A stretch of 64,000 bases of DNA, taken from the NCBI GenBank assembly GCA_030068075.1, contig CM057830.1:25886247-25950246 (forward strand), given 5' to 3'. Below are positions 46,084 through 60,180 of this stretch, one piece after another (positions within the stretch are counted from its first letter, which is position 1; each line of letters starts with the position of its first letter). The stretch comes from Paguma larvata. Lineage: Eukaryota; Chordata; Mammalia; Carnivora; Viverridae. A program made the position numbers and the translations under genes. The notes beneath the pieces were generated by a model that worked only from the letters and a program-made list of their open reading frames with translations, was not told the DNA's origin and made no database searches.

Positions 46084-49000
46084 GGAATAAAAAGCATCAG
46101 AATAGGATAGAACATTATTTAAAGAAAACTTTAATCTATTTCTATTAAAATACTTGATCCAAATCAGTGACCAAGATCTTGCCCTGTAGTCTAATTCAAA
46201 TACCATATCTCCTTTCGTCAGTCAAAACTTCAGCTAGAAGTAACATCAAATCATAAGTCAGTTAACAGTGCTCATGGCTGTAAGTAGAGCTGCCTGTAAT
46301 ACATAAGAGAACGTCCATAGCCTAGCCAGACTTTCTTCAGAGAAATGGATCCCTAATGATAAAGTTGCCATTGTGACATGTGGCTGGAGAAACCTTCCAG
46401 TCACAGCATGGAGTAATTGCCTACTCAGGCGTTGTTTCAATCTCATCCTTCATCTGGCTAAAGACAAAAACAGCCTACTGTCCTGTGCATATCTGTAGAA
46501 CTTTAAGATAATAGGATATAATACAGCATAATGTTAAACCACATATCTAGCCTCAAAATTTTATTTAGAAATCTAGCCTTTTCTATTCATGAGATTGTAC
46601 AGATTGAAAGAAATGAGATGACCTAAGAGATGATGGCACAGGTGACCTTAGGTAGGTTGGTCCTTTGCCTGGCCTGGCAGTCAGTAAGAGAGACTGATTT
46701 GCATGGATTCTTTGATTATCTCAGGGAGAGAAAAGATCTGATGTCAATCTAGCTTATAGAATTCTTTGAACTAATCATGGAATAAGCTGCCTTCTATTTC
46801 TAAACGTCTTGCTGGGCAAACGCTGATGGGATGCCAGGCCTGTGGATTTTCTATACTCTCTGGCCACTTGATCTGGGTTGTCTCACTGAATGGAGTTGGT
46901 AGGAAGATCTGGACCATAAGCAGATTTCTGTTGTTGGTCCACAGTACGGCTCAACTACTGTTTTAAAATATCGTTTCATGTCTTCAGCTAATCCTCTCAG
47001 CAGTAAGAGGAATCATATAGCTAGACACAAACAGGACATACAGGGGAGTTAGAAACACATTGAAAGGCTGGAAATCAATAGCAAAAATAAAAAAGTAAAA
47101 AACCATCCTGAGGATGGTTAGTTACCAAGGGAAAAAAAAAAACAGAATGAACAAAAATTCATTTTGGTTTTCAGAAAAATCCAAGGAAAACTTATTTAAA
47201 CTAGTCGATATACATGAAACTATATTATCATTATTTCCTCAAAGGGTTCTGGAGTAAAAATCAAAATCTGAATATTTTTTGTTGGCAATGGAAAGTCATC
47301 TCATAGTGAACTGTTTGTTTTTTACGGTCCTATTTTTTTAAGTAATAACCTTTGTGCCTCAATACTACACTCAAATCAGACAACGACATGGCTAAGAAAC
47401 TGGAGGAATGAATGTTTTTATTCTGGAAGAATAAATTTCTCAAGTGAAATAAAGACAGGGAATGTGAACCAAGATAAATGTATTTAAAATATGAATGCAG
47501 GCTTAGAGCTAGAGAAACACGTTATGCACATTATCCCAGTAACTTTTTATAAATCATCATTCCTTTAAGGAACTATCTGCCCTGCTATACTTATTAAAGT
47601 TGCTATAAAACACAGTAAGTTTTATTTCATTTAGTAAATAACAGGTAAGATCATGACTGCAAATGAGTTAGGGATCTGGGTGTTCTTCCTATTAAAATAA
47701 GAACTTCTGAGAAATTATTATCAAGAAACATTTCCCTTACAGTTAGGCTTTCTAGCCAGCAGCAAATACTTATTAAGCACATAATAGTTTGCAGAATTGA
47801 AACGTAAAGACAGTTTCTCACTATAGGAAGATAACTACCAAATGAGAAAAAAAAAATCTAGTAGAATGCAAGGATGAAACCTTTTTTAGCCAAAGAAAAA
47901 AGAAGAAATACAAATCTACATGGTATGAGTTAAAAAGTGCCAGAAAGGTGTTTTGTCCAAAATTCCCTATCCTATACTGATGCAATTCTTCTCTTGGTTG
48001 CACATTCCACCAGTTAAAAAAAATACATGGATTATAAAAAAATTTTTTTTGCTAGAGTAGAAATTCCCAAGAAATTTAATTCACTCTGTAGCATGAATTA
48101 GTTTGAGACCACAACAATAATTTTCTTGTGGGATCTGCAGAATCTGGGATTGGGAAGGGGAGAGACTTTGTCATTATTTTGTTTCTTCTTTTATGAGTGT
48201 GTGCTATTGTTTTACTTGATTTGCTTTTGTTTTTTGGCAGGAAACTGGGGAATAATTTTTGATGCCTGGCTATGATTGTGGGGGACCAAGTGGGGAGAGG
48301 AGGTTCTCATGAGGAAGAAGCCCTTTGTTGTGGAACCCTTTGTGGAGGGGTACAAGAGTGAGACAAGTCTTGTGGAATGGAAAACGTGAGTGTGCAAGAG
48401 ATGTACTTAGCATCTTGTACAAATCTTTTTTTAACCTAATCACGTGATAAATATTCCTTGGTTGCTTACTTTAGCCAGGCAAAAGCAGCTCTCAGTTTTG
48501 CTGCATAAAGTATATAATAGATCTAGGCTTAATATTATAGAATTTACCCTTTCATTGGGTCCTGCAAAAAAAAACGGGATTCTTTTTAGTGGCCTGGGGT
48601 TTTGAGAGACACTTGGCTTTTCAGAAGTCTGAACTGTGGATTTTCTCAAGAATGGCAGATTCTTGCCCATTCTGCTCCAATTTATGGGAAAAAAAAAAAA
48701 CCATTCAGGCTCTTCGTGCTGACAAATTACCTAGAGATTCTCTAAATTGTATTCATTAAAATTTCTAAGAAAAGGGAAAGCAGACATATCAGATAGTTCA
48801 TTAAAAAAACAATATGGTTTATGATCATCTTGCAGTAAAAAATACATTAAAAATTCAGTGTTTCTAAGTATTTGTCATTGAGACCCACGCATGTAAAATA
48901 TTTTGACTTTCATCATTATTTTCTTTTCTTTTCCCTAAGCAATGAAAGATGATACCCTTTCTTCAATTAGGCCTCAGTTCTGTGAGTTATTTTAGTAGTA

Positions 49001-49469
49001 CATAAACTAAAGAAAACTATTTCTCAAATTTTGATGCAATAAAGCAACCACAAATTCCTGAAGTTTCAGCTTGGGGAAGAGCATTGACTGCCCCACTTTG
49101 AACACCACTACCTTGCTCAAAACAGAATAACGAGTTAAGTCGTTTTCTCATGGACAGTGGCTGGAGGGCGGGGGTCCTGTAAGAGATGGGTTAAAAACAA
49201 ATCCTACTCCGTGGCTCTTCAGAAATGAATATGGAGACTGAAGAGAGGCCACTGATCTGCATTATTTAACAGCCTCACCCGACTTCAGAGAGACTGTCCT
49301 TGACCAAAAAGTTCTATTTTCTGGAGTCTCACGCTCAGCATGCCAGTAAATTAATGCAACGACTTCCTTTTAGTTTTCCTTGGTCACCTACAGAGCGGTT
49401 GTAGTTTGCTCAAATACCAAATCATAAGAATACTCAATTTGACTGAACTGTTTTTGGTAGGTTAGAGAG

Positions 49470-49730
49470 CATTTTTTTATTGAACTATAGTTGACACACA
49501 ATGTTATATTAGTTTCAGGCATACAGCATAGTGATTTCACAAGTCTGTAAATGTGTTATGCTATGCTCACCACAAGCTTAGCTACCATCTGTCACCACAC
49601 AATGCTATTACAATACCAGTGACTGTATTGCCTATTTTGTACCTTTTGTTGCCAGGACTTATTTATTCCATAACTCAAAGCCTGCATCACCCTTGCCCCC
49701 TCACCCATTCTCATTAGCTGTTTCCTCCTA
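49470..49730 (-). mobile_element. L1 3' fragment
   Basis: TTTTATTGAACTATAGTTGA, ACACAATGTTATATTAGTTT, CAGGCATACAGCATAGTGAT and GCTTAGCTACCATCTGTCAC match the reversed L1MA/L1MB 3' UTR (attgaagtatagttgatttacaatattat ... tcaggtgtacagcatagtga). Confidence 0.85.
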
Positions 49731-52700
49731 ACTCTTATGCAACTTATGAGCTACTCTGAAGCTCCATTATTATGGTCATGAATGCAATGAACCCTCTTAT
49801 CTTAGAATTTTGGCTATAGTCTTGAACTGAAAACAGTGAGTCCTAAATTCCTCTCTAAGAGATGGAAATAACAAGTTTTATCTCAGAAAACTTTACGTAA
49901 GAGTTAGGAAAGCTGGCTCTTCCTTTGTTACTCCACCAAGCTCACTTTCTCTGTACTTCCATGAAGATTGTGAAGAGAATCACGGTCAAGCTGAAACCAT
50001 GGCCAGGGACAAAGTGTAATGACATCTTCTGTCGACTCCTCAATGAGGAATAAAAAGTGGAACTTCAATCTCCGTGCCCTAAGCAAGTGAAGGAAGCTCC
50101 AGATCTATCACCCACAGAGTCTGGGAAACCAAAGTAAATCCGGATGTCATCTAATTACCTACTTGACTCTGCTCATGCAGCTGAATGCTTTATTTGCTTT
50201 CTATGCCTACCTAGGTATAAAGGAAAAGAAATTAGAAAAGATGGTATAGTGAGGAGCACAGGCAGCCTGTGCTTCCTAAAGCCTGGTGTGGCAAAAATGT
50301 TTCCATTGATCAAGTACAGGTGGAAAAAGGCAGCCATATTTGAGTTGTCCAGCAGAAACAACGCTTCAGGAGCAAGAGTACTCCACTACGAGGAGGCTTG
50401 AAGGTATTTTCACTAAGTGTGTTTTTCTTGTCAAAGAATTGGGAAGACAAAGGAGTTGTTATAAAACCTCTTAAAGAGCCTATACTTGCACCTCCAAAAA
50501 AGTCAATGTTTGTGTCCTTGCTATATAAAATACACGAACACCACAAAAATTCTAGTTAACAGAAGACTGTGCCCACTTAGCTTCTTTCCTACTTTTCAGG
50601 CCAATGGAGAATAATGGGGCCCAGATGGGGTAAGAAAAAGTGATGGCGATGTAGAGAGGAAACAGATCACTCTCCCTTTTTACTGCACGTCACTTAGGCC
50701 ATGGTTTAAGTTTGAAATGCACCAACAGAAGAGCATTAAACTGAATATGAGACTGAAATTTTAAGCTCAACTAAACTGGCTTTAACTTTTTAATTTCACA
50801 GAGACTAGAAACCAGTGGGATGTATTCAAGATGCCAGTAAGAAAGATGAAACAATCATCAGCCTGAAGCAAAATATTTCATGTTTCTGTCCTACCTGGTT
50901 CAAACTATACAGCAAACTGATGTGATGGTCAATGAACTCAGCACCTGATAAACTGAAGTAGAGGCAGAGGAAAAAGATGGATACAAGGAACAGCTCGAAT
51001 GTGGTCTGTGGAAAGGTAGGAAATGGTTTATGGAAGGTGTGAAGAGAGAGATCGTGAAGGACCTAGGAATTGTCTTTGAAACACTGAGAATTATGGTAGC
51101 AAGGCATGATTAGAAGGCTTATAAAGATACAATGATGTCTTGTTTTATATAATGGCCATAAAGTTGCACATTTCATATCTACTAATGTCCCAAGTGTGGA
51201 CTATTGCTGCTATCATATGCAACGCTTCATCTACTGACGGATAATTTCAGTGAATAGCCGATTCACGTTTCTGAAGGATAATTTGAAGGTCTTTAAGGAG
51301 GCATGGCATGGCATAAAAATTTCTGGAATTATTTAAGGACCACAAGGCATGTTCTATTTGTCTCATAAACATGTTCTCTCAACTTTTAGTTGTTTTGAAC
51401 TGGCAGGAGGGCATCATGGAAAAAGCTAAAATTTGAGGAACACCCTGGGCCTCACTGTAGACTCAGACCTCTTTAGGACTGATGAGAAATCAACATTGTA
51501 CTTTTCATGCTTTTGTAGGGTGGAAGGAAAATAATAGATCCTCCCAGAGTTGCATACAACATTTCTAGATGGTTTGGTGTGCTTTCAGCAGGCTGACGGA
51601 ATGCTTTTCAAGAAGAATCCAGCTAGTATTTTCCAAAGAGAATTCAATGGAGATTAAAAGAAAAGCAGGGGGAAAGAAGATAACATATAGCAGAATGGAC
51701 AATTTACAACTACTCACTGTCTCAGCAACCATCAAAAAAGCTTCTCTTTGTTGCCTTCTTTCTTCATTTGTTTTCCAAGTAGCCTGCCCTACTTTTTCCT
51801 AAAGAAAGGAGGTTCCACACAGTGTTTCTTGGACAAGGAAGATCAAATAAGTAAAAACCTATTTTGCTTTAAGCCACTTTAGATTTAACTCTTATGGGGA
51901 GTCCTGGCACAATGAGTTTTTGTGGCATGTTTGTTAGCATACATGATAGGGATTTAGGCTATAAATAAGTATGCAGATGCGCACAAGTGTTTGTATACAT
52001 ATCTGTTAAATACAAAAGAATGTTACATTATTTAAAAGTATCTTCTAGATTTATGTTTTTTAATGTCACTTGGTTTAAAACCACTGGGCAGAAAAACCCC
52101 TAAGCCACGTGCAGTGAGCTCTCTATAATTTCCTTTACAGGAAAAGATTATAAACGTTAAAACCACTGGGGTCATGGTTAGTTGGAACTTCATCTGTTTC
52201 AGGTCTCTGTAGGTCACTGGAGTTCTTATGTGACCTCTGAAGGAAGCACACTTGAAAGCAATGTTTGGGAATCACTTTATCAATGCAACTTGACATCAGA
52301 TAGCCATCACTTTCAAGTAAAGCATTGATAGAATGGTCAATGAGCTGTACACTAATATATCTACGACATTCCTGGATTTTTGCTGCATCCATTCATCTTC
52401 ATGGGTAGACAAATGAAATCGGTCTTCCACGCTGACAGGAGCAAACCAAGGCATCGTTTCAGCTTCATAAAGAAAGTGCTGGAACTATAATACAGTAAAT
52501 CTAGAAGGAATCTACAGAGTTCATCTTATCCTGGCCTTCTCAAGGTAATTTCAGAGACTCACCTGGTCAGCAAAGCTTCTGGTGCAATGGGAAAGGCTGC
52601 TTTCCAATTGCACATGTGCTCTCATAATATCAAAGTCTAAACTTTAGGCAATTAATAATTTATTGATATTGTAACTAATTAAAATATCACAGGATACCGC

Positions 52701-55597
52701 TCCTGATACAGAATGGTGTGACAGACTCCTCTCCCCAGACTGGCAGACAGACTGGTAGTTGTCACAACTTCAGTTGTGTCGCTGAATGACACGCTCCTTG
52801 GTGCTTCTTACATATGGGCAGTGAGTTCTAGCTAACACGGCAACGTGACAGAGATCTCAGAGGGAAAGACCTTTTGGCACTAATCAATCTCTCCACTCAG
52901 GAATTCAGACCCTCGGGAGAACAAGGGCGTGCAGTATTTCTGGCCTCCTCGACGTTAGATGATGCGTGAGAAGCTTATCTGTTACACCACCTTGTATACA
53001 GCAGATAAGGAATGCCACAAGGGTTGCCCATAAAACTAATTTCGGTCTTCAGTCAGGTAGTTTCAAAGGTGGTGCCAATAATTTGAAATGGTTCTTTTCT
53101 GGTGTACATTAGAGATCGACGCTGGATTCCTTTTACTGTGATGGAGGCCCATGATGGTCTGAGGCTAGTGTTGAGGTTTCCGGAAATAAAGTTTTCTAGA
53201 CTCTGTCAGCCCGTACAGTCAATCATCAGTGGAGTGAAATTATACTCAGACTGCCAACTAGACATAGTATCTGAGAAACTAGAAAACTACTACTCTTCTC
53301 ACCTAGGTGGCTGGAATGATCCTTTTTCATTCTTTCCATATGTATGAAAATTAATAATATTTATTTATCGCAAATACTCCAGATGATCACCATGGTTCTA
53401 AAGAAGCTGAAGTGTGTAAGACAGAGAGTGTTTATGGCTTCCTGTCACCCTACTTATCCACACTACGCTGAGTAATCCCTCAGGTCGAGTTCAGTAGCTG
53501 CACCGAGCACTATTTTATTCTAAGGTTATTAGAAGGCTTTCAAACCTTTTGTTCTCCAAGTACATAAGACAGACTAGACTGCAGATTTGTAGCAAGGAAT
53601 TCCTGCCAGGGTCTTTGGCTCTGATATGATTCATTTGGCTGGAATGTGCACCTTGAACAGCAGGAGCAAGATGCAGGGAACAGCTGCCTTTCTTTTCGCC
53701 TGCTAAATATGCTGTATGATTCCTGAGCAGTACAGTGGGGGCACAGAAAGAAGACTCGTGTATGTTGATGCAAGCAGGGGGAACAGATAAACACTGGCAA
53801 AGCGGTCCATTACATTCGATTCCCTGTTACAGACCATGGTCGTCTGTCACTGACTGCTCTTGGGAGGTACTAAACTGGCTGAAATAGACATAAAGGTTTC
53901 CCAACCTCCTCTCACTTCTATCTCCTCTCCCCAGGGGCACCTAACCATCATCTGGCCAGGAAACCCACCGTGCTGAAGTTGTTTGGACTAACAGAGGAGC
54001 AAGCAGGCCTCTGGTGGTGGACCCTCGCTTGCAGTGTTCTTGCACTTGCCATAAATCAGATACAGATGAAGATTCAGTTGTGGACAATATCTATGGCAGT
54101 CATGCAGGACTGCATCGTGTCTTCCAGTCTGGTCCCACAGAGAATGTCTGTTCCATCTAAACTTTGGTCTGGAACAGAGGGGTAGCTTATTGGGAAACAC
54201 TGCAATGCACTCTCTAGGCCATCAAAAGTTTGCTACGGCATCCTAGAAAGTACTCATTCTACACCAGCAGGGAAATGTAGCCTTGAGGGAGAACTATTTT
54301 CTCCTTTTCGATTTAATTGTTTGGGAAAAAATGAGCTTCATCTCTGGAATAAAGTGATCACTCGGCTCCGGTGAGCAGTGGATGGATGTGAAAAAGCTAA
54401 TGGTCCACATTAGAAATGAGTCAGAGGCACTGGGCACCTTCGTATAGTGAACTGCCTTACACAATTCATGCTCAGGTGAAGGTCGAGGCCAGAGTTCTCA
54501 AACCTAAATAATCATCACGTTGTAGAGGAAATGTTTAAAATACTGTTGCCGTTCTCAACCGAATTCTAAGTTAGAAATTCAAAGGAGTTGGGAGGGAGTT
54601 TGTGGAGACTAAAGTTCCTATGCTCTGCCATCTGTGTGATTTTGATGACTTGCCAAATTCGAGATGAATTATCAAGAGTGAAATTTGAAAGATGCCATAA
54701 GTAAGAATTACATAATGACAGATAAATACAATTAATTGGGCTCGCAGCAAAAAAAAAAAAAAAAAAAGGCAAAGGAGAGTACTATCAAATCAGTCATTTC
54801 TCAAGACAGATTAGAAAACAACATGAAACTTGGTAAGGTAAAGGCAGAAAAAGCAATTCCCCAATTTTACTGGATATTTTTAATGGAAACTGTCTAATGA
54901 ATATTTACATTCTGTGACTTAAAAAACAGCTTGATGAATTTGTAAATATTTTTGTTCTTCATTCCATACATGAATCACTCTGAGGTACCAGAACACATTG
55001 CAGAAAAAAAAAAAACGTTCTTGAATGTTCCCTCTCTCATCCTTCTTTAAAAACAAAAAATGTAAAAGTAATTTCAGCCAGATTTGCCTGAATATTAAAG
55101 AACAGTTTAGATCATTCAACCCCAAAAATCTATCAAGTGGCTTGAAAAGAAAATCAGTTTTAAAAGAGCCTAGAGTGCTAAAAGGAAGATGGATGAAATA
55201 GATGGATATATACCTTGAGAATAGCATTTGATGTTACATGAATCATATATTAGTTGCACATTATAACAGATCATAAGTAAAAGCTATATACATGTTTCAC
55301 TGAAACAAAGAGAAAACCTCCAGGAATTTTCTGAAAATCTACATAGACAATGAAACGAAAAGAGAAGTATCTATTCAAAAATTAATTCCTAAAATGTGAA
55401 TTCACCAATCCATACTAATGGTCTAATTTTTGTGACTGATTTAAGTTTTAGGCCTTAATGTCAAATAATTTTCATTTATACATTATCTCCTTTTGTTATT
55501 CGAACTTTAAAGGAAGGAGCTCAATCACCAAATTATAAGAAATTTAAAGCTGAGATATCCTTAAATGTGTATGTGCATACTCATTCATAAGTATTTT

Positions 55598-55812
55598 TTT
55601 TATTTTTTTTAATGTTTATTTATTTTTGAGAGACATAGAGGCACAGTGTGAACAGGGGAAGGGCAGAGAGAGAGGGAGACACAGAATTGGAAGCAGGCTC
55701 CAGGCTCTGAGCCGGCAGCACAGAGCCCGACGCGGGGCTCGAACTCACAGACCGCGAGATGATGACGTGAGCTGAAGTCGGCCGCCCAACCGACTGAGCC
55801 ACCCAGGCGCCC
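55598..55812 (-). mobile_element. young full-length CAN-SINE
   Basis: A reversed full-length copy very close to consensus: the right end GAGCCACCCAGGCGCCCC is an exact complement of the felid head, and GAGCCCGACGCGGGGCTCGA retains its CpGs. Perfect 18-bp target-site duplications CTCATTCATAAGTATTTT lie at 55,580-55,597 and 55,813-55,830. The poly-A tail region is long. It is in the same orientation as DMD. Confidence 0.97.
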
Positions 55813-58011
55813 CTCATTCATAAGTATTTTAATGCTCTCCCAAAGTGAAGAACAATTTAACTAGAGTACATAATATTTAAATATCAATTAGGTAGTAAAC
55901 TAGAATGCATGTATTGTGAATACATATGCAGAGATATAAATATGCATCCATACATATATAAATTCAGATGCGAACATACATATGTGTATGTGTGTTATTG
56001 TGACCTCTGTGTCTGCATCAAACAAAGTTAAAATGTTATACTTGGTATACTTACAGACAAGAAAATATTAACTACTGTCTTATGAAACATTTCAGAAACA
56101 GTGCAAATAGCAAAGAAAACACTATTGACTGAAGTAGGGTAAATTATATTTAAAGATAATGATAGAAGTACTACCTACAATATACAATAAATAAATACAT
56201 CTCTATGATTCATAATGATTAAAATAAGAATGAAACATTTCCATCAGCCTTTGTTCTTGTGAAGGTTACATAATATTTCATCTCTTGAGTCTAGAAATTA
56301 GAGGGTAATTAAATTCAAAACACCAGATACACACTAAAACATTATTAAAATCAAGAATCAAGGTAACATATAACTGATGGAAGGTAAAAGAAGAAATTTT
56401 TCTTAGATAATAAAAAAGAGACAGCAAAAAGAGAAAGAGAAAAATTATTTTTTAATTAAAAAACAAAAGGATAAACTGCCCTATCTATTTTTCTTACATT
56501 ACTGAGGGCTGGGCTATTATATTTACTATCTAAGTGTACATTACATAGGTGGGTTTTTCCCCCTCAAAACGTAATCATTCTTGTCCAATTATTCAATTAA
56601 AGTTATTATGAGAAGAAGTTGCATAGTCACTACTCAGCTCAGAAATGAAGACACCTTGAACACAGATGTTTGCCGTAACAGTCTGCTTACAATGCAGTTT
56701 TTGAAAAAGATAATAGTTTTATCACAGAGGATTCGACCTAGGAAAGTCAAGAATCAACATATCCAATTTCCTTTTTTCAAATGTAAGGAAAGAAAGCGCC
56801 AAAATCAAAGCATGAAAAAATGTAACCCAAGAAGCTGTATGCATTATTAACGCACTAAGATTTAAATCTCTTCAATTCTACCTTTCGAACTTCTAAAGTA
56901 TTCATCATTGGTTAATCATCTCCAGTGAAATCTTTCAAACAATGCTGTTCTGTAGAAATGTGTCTAATTCTGTAACTTCTGACTAATTTTGAAAGCAACA
57001 TAGGTATAAAATTACCCAAATACATAAGCTGACAATCGGGGTTGGCATCACCGTCATACGGACGAGACGTGGTCCTGTGGGACCGTGCAGGACTCCATGC
57101 TTAGGTCTCATGCTGGCTCTGATGATCTGCTATCACTGTCTTGAAGATTAATTTTAGAACAAGAATCCTGTATTTTCTTCTTGTACTGGACCCCACAAAT
57201 TAAGCAGCTGATCCTAATTACAAAAATTGGGGGGAAATGGCCCATAGCGATAAAATTGAAAAAAGAGTTCAAGCTAAAGTGGATAAGGTAGAGAAATTTA
57301 AGAAAAGCATGAATTTCAAATTAGAGGCACCAGGACACAGTGACATACTAGTGGAGGGAAAATGAATACCGAATGAATGACTTCCAAATGTAATTGGAAG
57401 ATAAGACTCACAATACCAGTCTTTTAGTTGTTGCATGATATAATCAGATTTCTCCTAGAGATGCTGCCTGAAGATAATGGAATGAAAGTACCTTTCCTTT
57501 TGATTGTCCGTGCGTCTGTATGTGTGCCGCTGCAAATTAAATGATTACTTTGCAGAAAACTGTGGAAGAAATTTACATAACTCTTTACACCACAAGCCAT
57601 TCTGCTGACTACTACTTTGTCTACAACATTGTTTGCTAACACTTCTGCTTATTTTACATTGTTCTTTACAACAGAAGAGCGTCTATTGCAAATGCTTTCC
57701 ACTCTTCCTTCTTCAGAAGTACCAGTTCTCTATTCTCCCATCCCCGCTTCTTCAAACCACCAATACTATAGGACCTATAAAAGATGTAGCTCCCGTTCAG
57801 GTATGGAGTCTTTCCTGAGTGAACTTTCTCAGCCTTACTACTTTTCTCTTGAAAAATGTCTTCATAATAATTTGATTCACTCTCTTCCACTTCCAAAGTC
57901 CATCATTCCAGTTTTGCTCATACCTTCTTCTGTAAACCTTTTACATGTTAAGTAAGTAACTCTGTTAGATTTTTCCTCATATTACAAACAGGTTTAAATT
58001 TTCACCGTCCT

Positions 58012-58226
58012 GGGTCACCTGGGTGGTTCAATCAGGTAAGCATCCAACTCTTCATCTTGGCTCAGGTCATAATCTCACTGTTCCTGGATTCAAGCCCTCC
58101 ATCAGGCTCTGTGTTGATGGCAATGGTGGGCACCTGTCTGTCCTTCTCTCTGTCCCTCTTCCAGTTGTGTGCGCGCATTCGCACGCTCTCTCTCTCTCTC
58201 TCTCTCTCAAAATAAATAAGCTTGAA
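58012..58226 (+). mobile_element. CAN-SINE
   Basis: GGGTCACCTGGGTGGTTCAA head, GGCTCAGGTCATAATCTCAC, a (CT)n run of about 26 bp and an AAAATAAATAAGCTT tail. It is antisense to DMD. Confidence 0.92.
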
Positions 58227-58364
58227 GGAAATCTTCACTGTCCTTAAAGCCACTAAAATACCTTGTCTATCCTATTTATTACTCAGGTTACTGGACTTCT
58301 TATTTTTCCCTCACCAAACATCTTTTTTCATTTTCAAAGACATGCTAATTCTCTTTCATCTCCA

Positions 58365-58505
58365 GCTTTATTGAGATATAACTGGCACATAACACTGTGT
58401 AAATTTAAGGTGTACAAAGTGTTAATTTGAGACATTTATAAATTGCAAAATAAGTGCCACCACCCTATTAGTCACCACCTCCCTCCCGTCACATAGTTAC
58501 CATTT
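58365..58505 (-). mobile_element. L1 3' fragment
   Basis: CAGCTTTATTGAGATATAAC, TGGCACATAACACTGTGTAA and TTTAAGGTGTACAAAGTGTT match the reversed L1M-type 3' end. Confidence 0.8.
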
Positions 58506-58689
58506 TTTGTTACCCAACATGAAGAATAATTTAAATTTACTGCCTCGACTTTAGCACTGACCGTTTCCCCTTTTACCTCAATTGAACCTCACAGTTCCCC
58601 CTCCAGGAAATGAACAAGGCAACTGTAATTAACGAGGGACTGAACAGCAGTTGAACAAATATATCCAGCTAGTAGAAACTACTTTTTAA

Positions 58690-58835
58690 AGTATTAAATG
58701 GGTGACGGGGATTAAGGAGTACACATGCGCTGAGCACCGGGTGATGTACGCAAGTGCTGAATCACTACCGTACACCTGAAACTAATATTACACTGTATGT
58801 TAACTAACTGAAATTTAAATAAAAACGTGGAAGAA
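58690..58835 (+). mobile_element. L1 3' end (carnivore type)
   Basis: GGGTGACGGGGATTAAGGAG, ACCGTACACCTGAAACTAAT, ATTACACTGTATGTTAACTA and CTGAAATTTAAATAAAAAC then poly-A. It is 5'-truncated and antisense to DMD. Confidence 0.9.
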
Positions 58836-59361
58836 AAAAAAAGTGGAGCATTATGAGTTTTGCATTTTATGGACAGTTTAGGAAAAAGAGAGGTAAAAAT
58901 TATTTTCAGTGTTTTATAGAACAAGAGGCTGATTCTTACTTTGCTATCATTTTAGAGAAAATTCAGTAGTTTATGATTTTACTGTTAAGTATGGTCAATT
59001 TTGTTTGTATACTTCTCATTAAATCGGATATATCACAACTCTCATTCCTAAGAGTAATCTGATCAGTTATTTAATATTATACATACCTATTCTCATTAGC
59101 TTAATATTTTTTGCTAAAAATACATACTTACACCTCAGCAATAAACAGATGAAGAGACAGCACTTTTTTGTTTGTTTTGGTTTTTCTGTTTTTTTGTCTT
59201 TTGTTTTACATTTCGCCTCTGTAATCATCAGGAGAGTAGTTTTAATATCTCTTTAGGGTGCAACCGATTTATATAGAGAGGCAAATGGACTTGATTTTTT
59301 TTTTTCCTTAAGAACCCGCCAGTATCAAGAGGTCTAAAAGTGGACCTCATGTAATTGAAGT

Positions 59362-59399
59362 TAAAAACAAAACAAAACAAAACAAAACACAACAAAACC
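59362..59399 (+). repeat. (AAAAC)n simple repeat
   Basis: About six AAAAC pentamers with one interruption. Confidence 0.9.
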
Positions 59400-59974
59400 A
59401 ACCTGGTTCACAAAGGAAAACATGGGTGGCTATGTGCTTCTTATTGTGGGTCAGACCATACATAGATCTGCTGAGACTACTTTTCAGATCTGTTGGGAGA
59501 GATGTTAGTACAGAAAGACAAGAGCCAAGATTACTTTTCACGTTCCTGGCCTGAGAAAGTTAAAGAATGAGTTGGCAAGAATACATACGGTGAAAAATGT
59601 GTTGGGTAGATATGACAGGAACTCGGATCAAAATATGTGAAGTCTGAGCTGCCTCTTGCCTAAGGAGAGATCTATAATGGCAAGATGGATATATAGGTCT
59701 AGAGTTTGGGGCGGAGGCTTGTACTAGAGAGAATATTTTGAAAATCATTTACATGTACAGGGAATTTAAAGCCACAACCCTGAGTAAAATATCAAAATGA
59801 GTGAATATAGAATGAAAAGAGAGTATAAAGCTTAAAAATAATTTACTGTACAACTCACCTCCTCCCATGTATGCACATAATCTACAGCTGCATATGAAAT
59901 AATTCTGTTTATAAAAGACCTGAAAACTAGTTGAACAGCTACTTTACAGCCCACAATAAAAGGGCCACATCAAC

Positions 59975-60180
59975 ATGAGAAGGAGAAACAGAAATATCAT
60001 CTCACCTAAAAACACCACTCGAAGTGCAGTGATTCCTATTTGGGATGGATCTCATGATTCTGACGGTTCTCCTGAGGCATGAGGGGTTAAAGTTCCACAT
60101 CGGGCACCCGAACCCTTGGACCTATGCCAGAGAGATTAGCCCCCAAAACATCTAGTTTTGAAAAACAATGAGGCTTATAT
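59975..60180 (+). repeat. unclassified interspersed-repeat-like segment
   Basis: Text such as ATCTCACCTAAAAACACCAC, GATTCCTATTTGGGATGGAT, GACCTATGCCAGAGAGATTA and ACATCTAGTTTTGAAAAACA has the feel of a repeated element joined to the 5' side of the L1 ORF2 remnant. It may be an upstream part of an L1 joined after internal deletion. I cannot name it. Confidence 0.4.

Noticed and set aside
54740..54800. Minus-strand MTDLIVLSFAF... at about 54,795 as a candidate for the other Dp260 N-terminus
   Set aside because: It runs into a poly-T tract, has no GT donor in the right place, and is 11 kb from exon 30. The resemblance is to hydrophobic low-complexity sequence only.
55609..55821. 70- and 65-codon minus-strand frames with VAQSVGRPTSAHVIISR-like text, similar to frames near 16,045 and 61,831
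   Set aside because: The recurring peptide is the translation of the CAN-SINE head in one frame, so it is a repeat artefact and not a protein family.
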